Part shown: positions 1 to 5,355 of the stretch, one piece after another
How the letters are laid out: each line of letters starts with the position of its first letter
Numbering within the stretch: position 1 is the stretch's first letter
DNA from: Bacteroidetes bacterium CG23_combo_of_CG06-09_8_20_14_all_32_9
GTDB lineage: Bacteria; Bacteroidota; Bacteroidia; Bacteroidales; GWA2-32-17
Direction: 5' to 3'
Length of the DNA stretch: 5,355 nucleotides
NCBI GenBank assembly: GCA_002771395.1
Contig: PCSS01000285.1
Coordinates: 1,112 to 6,466 of the forward strand
Program-made: the position numbers and the translations under genes
Notes under the pieces: model-generated
Seen by the model: only the letters and a program-made list of their open reading frames with translations
Database searches by the model: none
Told to the model about the DNA's origin: nothing

Positions 1-1907
1 ATAGAATTCTTAAACAAAACATAACAGATTTCACTCAGGGTTTATCCGTTATTTCTCTGTTAAAGCCAGAAGCATTTTATTTTGACACGGTAAATTATCC
101 TTACCTTAATTTACCACATGAATTACAATATGGTTTTACTGCCCAGGATGTTGAAGAAATTTCACCAGAATTAGTAAAAACCGTAATCCACCCCGCCCAG
201 TATGATACTGCGGGCATTGAAATTTCACCTCAGTTAGAATTTAAAGCATTAAATTATACGGGTTTAATTCCTGTAACAATTCGTGCTGTTCAGGAGTTGG
301 ACAGCGCTGTCACCGTTCTTCAGCAAACAATACCCCCTGCAAAACCAGTGTTCGTATCCCCCGCTGACAGTACAGCAGATGTTCCCATGACAGTTACTTT
401 TACATGGAAACCTTCTGTACGGGCTACCAGCTACACACTGACAGTTACCGGTGGAATAAAACCAAACCATGAAGTTGTGATTGTCAATACCAGTGACACA
501 TTTGCAATAGTAAACCTTTCTTATTATTGCTCTGGTTATAACTGGTATGTTATCGCTTATAATAATGAAGGTTCAAGCGATATTTCTGATACATGGAATT
601 TTTCTACTTTAATGCCTCCATTACCCGACGCCCCTGTTCCGGCTTTGCCTCTGGATTCCGTTATTGATATGCCACTGTCAAATACCTTCACATGGACAAG
701 ACCGGAAAATGCTGAAAAATACTATTTATTCATTACTACAGGTTCGGCTGCAGGCGATATTATGGTAAACCAGGTCGTAACCACAGATACTTTTACCGTT
801 GCAAGCGTACCTTCATACAACACGGTGTACAAATGGTGGGTTGTTGCTCAAAACTGTGGCGGTAAAAGTACAGATTCCGAAAAACGCACATTTACCACTA
901 TGCTTCCTCCTCCTCCGCCTGAAGCCCCAATTCTTGCATCTCCTCTTAACGGAGATACAATAACCATTATTATAATGCCCCGTAACCTTTTACACTGGTA
1001 TCCTTCCGAAGGCGCTACACAATATTCAGTTTATGTTTCCACAACTCCTGATAATACAGGTATTGTCTATAACAGCACTGTAGCTGACACATTCAGTACT
1101 TGTTCACTGCCTTATCTGGATACAACATATTATTGGTGTATCAGGGCTTGTAATCCATACTCATGCAGCGGAAATTCTGAAATATGGAGTTTCTTCTATT
1201 CAGCACTGGGTAAAAAATCTTCAGAACCGCTTTTGTCAGATTCCTTATACAAAATAAATCAAATTCCGCTTACAGATGCTTTATCAAAAGTCATTCTGCT
1301 GAACGGAATTTATTTCAACTGGAATACCGCATTGTATCCGGAACTGGAGGATACTACCCGCCAGATCGGTTTCATTGCACAAGAGGTACAGCCGGTAATT
1401 CCCGAAGTGGTAAGCAGCGACAAAAACGGCATAAGCTATATTGATTACAACCGCATGGTTCCTGTGCTTACCGAAGCCATCAAGGAACTGAAAAATCAAA
1501 ACGACAGCCTACAAACCATTATTTCCTCTTACGAAACCCGTTTTCAGAATATAGAAGCAATGCTTGCAAACTGCTGCAGTCAGGAAAAATCAATGCAAAC
1601 TGATATTAACGCAACTATACAAATTAATTCAGATGCAACTATGAGTAAGGCAAACCAACTATATCAGAACCGCCCGAATCCGTTTAATGTTACAACAACG
1701 TTTACATACACACTTGGCGAAGGCGGCAATGTTGAACTTATTATTGAAGACAGTTTCGGCAGGTTAATGACCACTTTGGTTAACCAAAAACAAACACCCG
1801 GCGATTACAGCATTGACTGGGATGCCGAAAATATTACTTCGGGTATTTATTTCTACAGTCTAAAAGTAAATGGTATAGTGTTGGTTAAAAAAGCTATAAA
1901 GCTCTAA
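1..1907 (+). CDS. Secreted multidomain protein with two S74 chaperone domains, three FN3-like repeats and a T9SS sorting domain (5' partial)
   Basis: The reading frame is open from the left edge (first full codon at position 3) to tandem TAA stops at 1905-1910, giving 634 visible residues. The true start is upstream; the TTG at 297 is only an internal codon. Visible residues 1-108 resemble a peptidase-S74/endosialidase chaperone domain: RILKQNI at 1-7, LKPEAFYFD at 20-28, YGFTAQDVEE at 43-52, and LNYTGLIPV followed by a short helix at 83-108. Residues 111-399 hold three FN3-like repeats with proline-rich linkers. Residues 404-513 are a second S74-like domain, with SDSLYK at 412-417, GFIAQEV at 456-462 and YIDYNRMVPVLTEAIKEL. 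A coiled coil follows at about 494-522, then Cys524-Cys525. Residues 553-634 match the T9SS type A sorting domain (NRPNPFN, SGIYFYSLKVNG, final KKAIKL). By family knowledge this would be a trimeric fibre-like protein exported across the outer membrane and probably surface-attached; the ligand is unknown. No signal peptide is visible because the N-terminus is missing. Confidence 0.9.
   Translation, partial: RILKQNITDFTQGLSVISLLKPEAFYFDTVNYPYLNLPHELQYGFTAQDVEEISPELVKTVIHPAQYDTAGIEISPQLEFKALNYTGLIPVTIRAVQELDSAVTVLQQTIPPAKPVFVSPADSTADVPMTVTFTWKPSVRATSYTLTVTGGIKPNHEVVIVNTSDTFAIVNLSYYCSGYNWYVIAYNNEGSSDISDTWNFSTLMPPLPDAPVPALPLDSVIDMPLSNTFTWTRPENAEKYYLFITTGSAAGDIMVNQVVTTDTFTVASVPSYNTVYKWWVVAQNCGGKSTDSEKRTFTTMLPPPPPEAPILASPLNGDTITIIIMPRNLLHWYPSEGATQYSVYVSTTPDNTGIVYNSTVADTFSTCSLPYLDTTYYWCIRACNPYSCSGNSEIWSFFYSALGKKSSEPLLSDSLYKINQIPLTDALSKVILLNGIYFNWNTALYPELEDTTRQIGFIAQEVQPVIPEVVSSDKNGISYIDYNRMVPVLTEAIKELKNQNDSLQTIISSYETRFQNIEAMLANCCSQEKSMQTDINATIQINSDATMSKANQLYQNRPNPFNVTTTFTYTLGEGGNVELIIEDSFGRLMTTLVNQKQTPGDYSIDWDAENITSGIYFYSLKVNGIVLVKKAIKL
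333..1199 (+). repeat. Three tandem fibronectin-III-like domain repeats within the secreted protein
   Basis: Three units of about 92-94 residues follow one another, at roughly 333-608, 621-902 and 918-1199. Each opens with Pro-rich sequence and a P-x-x-x-x-P-x-(D/N) stretch. A central Trp strand follows (TFTWKPS, TFTWTRPE, LLHWYPSE), then a Tyr strand (ATSYTLTV, AEKYYLFI, ATQYSVYV) and a D-T-F strand. Each ends with a Y-x-W-x-(V/I) strand (YNWYVIAYN, YKWWVVAQN, YYWCIRACN) before W/T-F-x-x. This is the usual pattern of extracellular FN3-like beta-sandwich spacers in Bacteroidota. The units are clearly diverged in sequence, so they are old duplications rather than a recent expansion. Linkers such as MLPPPPPEAP should be stiff and extended. 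Confidence 0.75.
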
Positions 1908-1923
1908 TAAATAAATTGTTATA

Positions 1924-1953
1924 AAAAGAGCCAAGTTTTTACTTGGCTCTTTT
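1924..1953. terminator. Bidirectional intrinsic terminator between convergent genes
   Basis: AAAAGAGCCAAGT at 1924-1936 pairs perfectly over 13 bp with ACTTGGCTCTTTT at 1941-1953, leaving a four-base T loop. The flanking bases give a T-rich tail in both directions: TTTTATTATTTT reading right, and TTTTTATAAC reading left on the minus strand. It sits between the TAA of the secreted-protein gene (17 bases upstream) and the stop codon of the ygiQ gene, which begins one base after the stem's last base. It should end transcription of both convergent genes. Confidence 0.9.
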
Positions 1954-1954
1954 A

Positions 1955-3760
1955 TTATTTTCTTAAACCCAATTTCATTATTAAATCTCTTCTACCTGTT
2001 TTCAATAATGTTTTCACTAATTCATTCCGGTATTCGGGTTTATAATAAAAGAAAAAATTCTTCTGTATTCTTTTTTCGTCAATTGTTCTCGCAACAAAAT
2101 TTTTTTTTCCTGTATATGGGTTCTTTCCTGTATAATACATTACCGAAGCCAACGTCATTGGGGTTGGTGTAAAATCCTGAACCTGTTCGGGTTTTATAGA
2201 AATCTGGCGGTTTGCCAAAGCAAGTTCAGCCATATCGTCAACCGAGCAACCCGGATGACTCGAAATAAAATATGGAACAATTTGCTGGTTTATATTGTTT
2301 ACGCTATTAACTTTTTCAAAAATTTCTTTCAGTTCTGCAAAATAATCAAAAGAAGGTTTTCTCATCAATTTTAAAAGATGAGGAACAGAATGTTCGGGTG
2401 CAACTTTCAACCTTCCTGAAACATGATATTTAATTACTTCGGTGAGATATTCTAAATTCTTTTTTCTGAATTTAGATTTTTTATCCAAAAGAATATCATA
2501 TCGTATTCCGCTTCCTATTGTTGCTTTTTTAAGACCGTGAATTTTACGAACCTTGCTATACAACTGCAACATCGGAGTTGGGTCGGCATTAAGATTATTG
2601 CAAACAGAAGGAAAAATACATGAAGGTTTTATGCACTTTTTACAAATTTCAAAATCGTATCCTGCAATTTTATACATATTGGCAGAAGGTCCTCCCAAAT
2701 CGCTTATGTATCCTTTAAAATCAGGTTTAGTAACAATAGTTTCAACTTCCTTAATTATTGAGTTTTCAGAACGATTAGAAATAAATTTTCCCTGATGAAT
2801 TGCCAGCGAACAAAATGAACATCCGCCAAAACATCCGCGATGGATTGTAACAGAATGCTTTATCATTTCAAAAGCAGGGATTGTACCCCTTTTATTATAT
2901 TTCGGATGAGGTAAACGAGTATAAGGCAAATCGTAAAAATTATCTAATTCTTTGGTTGTTACAAGTGGATAAGGAGGATTAACCACGACAAAACAATTAT
3001 TATGTTGTTGAACAATAGTATTTGCATAATACTTATTGCTCTCAATTTCAATAGTTTTGAATGCTTCACCAAAAGCATCTTTATTTGAGATACATTTTTT
3101 ATAAGAAGGTATTATTTGAGCATTATCAATATTCTGCAATTTGTTAACAATATATGCAACTTGAGGTATTTGCTTTAACTCACTGAACTTTGAACCTGTT
3201 TTCAGTTTTCGGGCAATCTCAATCATAGTCTTTTCTGCCATACCATATACTAACAGGTCGGCTTTACTATCAATTAAAATTGATGGTTTTAAAGTGTTAG
3301 ACCAGTAATCGTAATGCACCAACCGCCTAAGTGATGCCTCAATACCGCCAATAATAACAGGCACATCAGGATAAATTGATTTTAAAATATTTGTATAAAC
3401 GGAAACGGCATAATCGGGACGAAATCCTGCTTTCCCGCCGGGAGTATAAGCGTCATCGGAGCGTTTGCGGATGTGAGCAGTGTAATGATTTACCATACTG
3501 TCCATATTTCCTGAAGTAACAGCGAAAAACAAATGTGGTTTTCCGAATTTTTTATAATCGCGTAAATCGTCCTGCCATTGTGGTTGCGGAATTATTGCAA
3601 CTTTCAAACCCTCGCGTTCAAGGATTCTACTTATTACTGCTGTTCCAAACGAAGGATGATCAACATAAGCATCACCGGAAATAATTATTACATCAACCTC
3701 AGTCCAGCCAAGTTGTTCGGTTTCTTTTTTTGTTATGGGCAACCAATCATTTTTAAACAT
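1955..3760 (-). CDS. ygiQ: YgiQ family radical SAM protein
   Basis: The 601-residue product matches the YgiQ/UPF0313 family along its length. The N-terminal domain (about 1-290) carries DWLPITKKE, SGDAYVDHPSFG, TPGGKAGFRPDYA and IIGGIEASLRRLVHYDYW, all family hallmarks. The radical SAM 4Fe-4S motif CxxxCxxC is Cys310-Cys314-Cys317 in HRGCFGGCSFC (2810-2833). It is followed by DLGGPSANMY, a second cysteine group (Cys373, 376, 381, 387), the KVAPEH motif and QDFTPTPMTLASVMYYTGKNPYTG. The E. coli protein is longer at the C-terminus, but Bacteroidota members of about 600 residues are usual. The reaction is not known; radical SAM chemistry (reductive cleavage of S-adenosylmethionine) is inferred from the motif. 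I chose the ATG at 3760 because it gives MFKNDWLP, which fits the family N-terminus. A TTG at 3766 would add two residues and has an AAGAAG sequence eight bases before it. The frame is intact and ends against the terminator hairpin. Confidence 0.95.
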   Translation of the reverse strand: MFKNDWLPITKKETEQLGWTEVDVIIISGDAYVDHPSFGTAVISRILEREGLKVAIIPQPQWQDDLRDYKKFGKPHLFFAVTSGNMDSMVNHYTAHIRKRSDDAYTPGGKAGFRPDYAVSVYTNILKSIYPDVPVIIGGIEASLRRLVHYDYWSNTLKPSILIDSKADLLVYGMAEKTMIEIARKLKTGSKFSELKQIPQVAYIVNKLQNIDNAQIIPSYKKCISNKDAFGEAFKTIEIESNKYYANTIVQQHNNCFVVVNPPYPLVTTKELDNFYDLPYTRLPHPKYNKRGTIPAFEMIKHSVTIHRGCFGGCSFCSLAIHQGKFISNRSENSIIKEVETIVTKPDFKGYISDLGGPSANMYKIAGYDFEICKKCIKPSCIFPSVCNNLNADPTPMLQLYSKVRKIHGLKKATIGSGIRYDILLDKKSKFRKKNLEYLTEVIKYHVSGRLKVAPEHSVPHLLKLMRKPSFDYFAELKEIFEKVNSVNNINQQIVPYFISSHPGCSVDDMAELALANRQISIKPEQVQDFTPTPMTLASVMYYTGKNPYTGKKNFVARTIDEKRIQKNFFFYYKPEYRNELVKTLLKTGRRDLIMKLGLRK

Positions 3761-3801
3761 ATTCAAAATGGTAACTTCTTAATACTTGCAGGGAAATAGG
3801 G

Positions 3802-3867
3802 GAAAGTGAGACAATGAAACAATGAGAAAGCGGGACAATAAGAACCAATGTACACTTTCACACTTTC
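3802..3867. repeat. Degenerate 8-bp-period tandem array with an inverted tail
   Basis: From 3802 the sequence falls into consecutive 8-base units without gaps: GAAAGTGA, GACAATGA, AACAATGA, GAAAGCGG, GACAATAA, then the poorer GAACCAAT. Units 4-5 repeat units 1-2 with 13 of 16 bases identical, all three differences being transitions, so a 24-bp higher-order repeat is visible. At 3852-3867 the 8-mer ACACTTTC occurs twice in perfect tandem. It is nearly the reverse complement of the first unit, so the ends could pair (GAAAGTG at 3802-3808 with CACTTTC at 3853-3859). The array is non-coding and lies 42 bases or more upstream of the ygiQ start. Its function is unknown. Confidence 0.6.
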
Positions 3868-3906
3868 AAATTCTTATACCTTACCTGTAACTATTTAGAA
3901 CTTACC

Positions 3907-3929
3907 AAAATGGAATGCTTCAAATTCCA
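3907..3929 (-). terminator. Weak candidate terminator downstream of the aminotransferase gene
   Basis: On the minus strand TGGAAT and ATTCCA form a 6-bp stem around a 7-base loop (3911-3929), followed directly by TTTT (3910-3907). It lies 24 bases past the aminotransferase stop. The stem is short and AT-rich, and it overlaps the start of a 7-bp-period repeat that could create such pairing by chance. Readthrough into ygiQ therefore remains possible. Confidence 0.3.
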
Positions 3930-3949
3930 AATCGTAATTCCTTAATCCT
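3922..3949. repeat. Degenerate 7-bp-period tandem array
   Basis: Read on the minus strand from 3949 down to 3922, the sequence divides into four adjacent heptamers: AGGATTA, AGGAATT, ACGATTT and GGAATTT. The implied consensus is close to AGGATTT. The array begins four bases after the aminotransferase stop codon. It is a separate array from the 8-bp one, with a different unit and period. No function can be assigned. Confidence 0.5.
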
Positions 3950-3953
3950 AAAT

Positions 3954-5276
3954 TTAGTTGATAGGATGATCGGTATAAAATTGTTTAAGTCTTTTTTCTA
4001 AAAGTGGCATTTGGTCCATGCTTATTTGAGATACACATGCTCTTAATCCTTCTTTATGGTTACTTCCGGTTATTTCCAGCGAAATTGCGCTTATTCCGTA
4101 ATACATAAGCTCTTTTAACAATTTATTGCCATCAAAACCCGGGTAGGCAATAGTAAAGTAAAAACCATCGGCAATAGGGTTATTATCATCTTTGTCATAT
4201 ACAATTACAAAACCATTATCGGTAAAAAGTTTTTTCATAATGTGGGCTCTTTTGCCATATTCTTTTACATTTTCAACAAAATTATATTTACCATCGTTAA
4301 CGGCTTTAAGCATGGCGGCAAAGGCATATTGAACTGAATGTGCAGTTCCAGCAGACAGAGAATATATTGCTCTGTAAATCATTGCATAACCAAATTTATT
4401 GGTTTTAAAATTTTCGTACAAATCAGGACTTACGCTATTAAATAATGTTTTAGAAATAGCCATCGTACCTATTCGCTGACCTGCATAGCTAAATGCTTTG
4501 GAGCCAGATACAAGTAAAATGTAATTATTTGTATATTTTGCAACAGAAGGCTGATAAGGTGGTTGTCCGGGTTTTGACAAATCCTGACGAAAATCCATGG
4601 CAATATAAGCCAAATCTTCAATTACCACAACATTATATTTTGTGGCTAAATCGCCAATAATTTTGAGTTCATCTTCAGTAAAGCAAATCCACGAAGGATT
4701 ATTAGGATTTGAGTAAAGTATTGAAGAAATATTTCCTTTTGATAAGTAGTTTTCAAGTTTATCTTTTAGTTTTTTACCTCTAAAGTCGTAAACATCGAAT
4801 GTTTCGTAAGGAATTCCGAGTGCATGATGTTGTTGTTTGTGAACGGGAAATCCGGGGTCAATAAATAAGGTTGTATTTTGTTTTTTAATAAATTTGCTGA
4901 CTAACATAAACACTGCAAAAGAACCTTGTATAGAGCCTACTGTTGGAACACAATATTCGGGACCTAAGTCTATATTGATAAAAAGTTTAAGAAAACGCGA
5001 AAACTCATTTTTTAGTTTAGTAATACCTTCAATCATAGCATATTTTGAAGCTACACCTTGCCTCAAAGCTTCAATTTCAGCATTAATCCCGATTTGTGGC
5101 GACTCAAGTCCCGGCACCCCCATTTCCATACGAATAAATTTTTCACCGGTAATTTTTTCAATATCGTTTACCATTTTTACCAACTCACGAATTGTAGCAA
5201 AACAAATATTTTTAATTCCGCTTGATTGAATTATGTTGTTAACAACTTCATAATCTATGGGTGTATTATTAATCAT
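3954..5276 (-). CDS. Pyridoxal phosphate-dependent aminotransferase, class I/II fold
   Basis: The 440-residue product is a complete fold-type I aminotransferase, presumably cytosolic. Visible landmarks (numbered from the ATG at 5276) are MGVPGL near 52-57, YAMIEGITKLK near 79-89, and PTVGSIQGSF near 111-120 in the cofactor phosphate-binding loop region. SNPNNPSW follows with Asn190, then IEDLAY with Asp221 (pyridine nitrogen) and Tyr224. The Schiff-base lysine is Lys260 in SGSKAFSYAGQRIG, with Arg268 as phosphate contact, and Arg412 in EGLRACVS is the likely substrate-carboxylate arginine. All key residues are present, so it should be active; the amino donor and acceptor cannot be read from the sequence. 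It resembles a conserved Bacteroidota group with an N-terminal stretch of about 45 residues before the core. The ATG at 5276 gives MINNTPIDYEVV, which fits relatives better than a GTG at 5288 that would prepend MNNT. It is co-directional with ygiQ across a 193-base gap. Confidence 0.93.
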   Translation of the reverse strand: MINNTPIDYEVVNNIIQSSGIKNICFATIRELVKMVNDIEKITGEKFIRMEMGVPGLESPQIGINAEIEALRQGVASKYAMIEGITKLKNEFSRFLKLFINIDLGPEYCVPTVGSIQGSFAVFMLVSKFIKKQNTTLFIDPGFPVHKQQHHALGIPYETFDVYDFRGKKLKDKLENYLSKGNISSILYSNPNNPSWICFTEDELKIIGDLATKYNVVVIEDLAYIAMDFRQDLSKPGQPPYQPSVAKYTNNYILLVSGSKAFSYAGQRIGTMAISKTLFNSVSPDLYENFKTNKFGYAMIYRAIYSLSAGTAHSVQYAFAAMLKAVNDGKYNFVENVKEYGKRAHIMKKLFTDNGFVIVYDKDDNNPIADGFYFTIAYPGFDGNKLLKELMYYGISAISLEITGSNHKEGLRACVSQISMDQMPLLEKRLKQFYTDHPIN

Positions 5277-5355
5277 GGTATTATTCACTTTATAGTTTAT
5301 ATTTTTAAATTTTAAGTTACAATATTAGTAATTATTATTAAATATGGATATGTTA

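Noticed and set aside
297..299. TTG as start codon of the secreted protein
   Set aside because: The same frame is open to the left edge and the upstream 98 codons encode recognisable S74 sequence, so this is an internal Leu codon.
264..470. Minus-strand open frame of 68 codons
   Set aside because: It lies wholly inside the secreted-protein gene, has low-complexity Cys-rich composition and resembles no family; it is a shadow frame.
1284..1499. Minus-strand open frame of 71 codons
   Set aside because: It is antisense to the well-supported second S74 domain and shows no domain signal.
1..1907. Phage tail-fibre gene marking a prophage
   Set aside because: S74 domains suggest phage fibres, but the T9SS sorting domain and FN3 repeats point to a cellular secreted protein, and no other phage gene is visible.
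2553..2795. Plus-strand open frame of 80 codons
   Set aside because: It is antisense to the radical SAM core of ygiQ, with no recognisable motif.
3578..3799. Plus-strand open frame of 73 codons
   Set aside because: Most of it is antisense to the conserved ygiQ N-terminus, and it ends in the intergenic region without family resemblance.
3802..3867. CRISPR array
   Set aside because: The units are contiguous 8-mers with no spacers, and no cas genes are present.
4894..5229. Plus-strand open frame of 111 codons
   Set aside because: It is antisense to the conserved N-terminal part of the aminotransferase and is explained by that gene's codon use.
5320..5327. TAATATTG on the minus strand as a Bacteroidota -7 promoter element (TAnnTTTG) for the aminotransferase gene
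   Set aside because: It has one mismatch in the box, no TTTG/TTG -33 element in the expected upstream interval, and lies in very AT-rich DNA where such matches are expected by chance.

Overview
The window suggests a low-GC Bacteroidota (Bacteroidia-like) genome. The main evidence is a secreted protein that ends in a type IX secretion (T9SS, type A) C-terminal sorting domain, a system largely confined to that phylum. An AT-rich composition and a YgiQ protein and aminotransferase that look like those of Bacteroidales and relatives agree with this. The genus cannot be named from the sequence.

Layout: (1) Positions 1-1907, plus strand: the 3' part of a large multidomain surface or secreted protein. 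It is open at the left edge and its start lies outside the window. The order of parts is a peptidase-S74 (endosialidase-type intramolecular chaperone) domain, three fibronectin-III-like repeats, a second S74-like domain, a coiled coil, a Cys-Cys pair and a T9SS sorting domain. (2) Positions 1908-1954: a 47-base convergent gap filled by a near-ideal bidirectional intrinsic terminator. (3) Positions 1955-3760, minus strand: a YgiQ-family radical SAM protein. (4) Positions 3761-3953: an intergenic region with no gene. It carries two different degenerate short-period tandem arrays, one of 8 bp on one side and one of 7 bp on the other, plus a weak possible terminator. (5) Positions 3954-5276, minus strand: a fold-type I PLP-dependent aminotransferase of unknown substrate. 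(6) Positions 5277-5355: a very AT-rich leader with no gene and no convincing promoter.

The two minus-strand genes point the same way but are about 190 bp apart, and nothing in their families links them functionally, so a shared operon is possible but not shown. The plus-strand surface protein is convergent with them and is insulated by the terminator. On a few lines sampled by eye, the surface-protein gene looks somewhat richer in G+C than its two neighbours.

I see no defence system, CRISPR array, RNA gene or mobile element. The least ordinary items are the double S74 architecture placed upstream of a T9SS signal, and the phased 8-bp and 7-bp arrays in the intergenic region.
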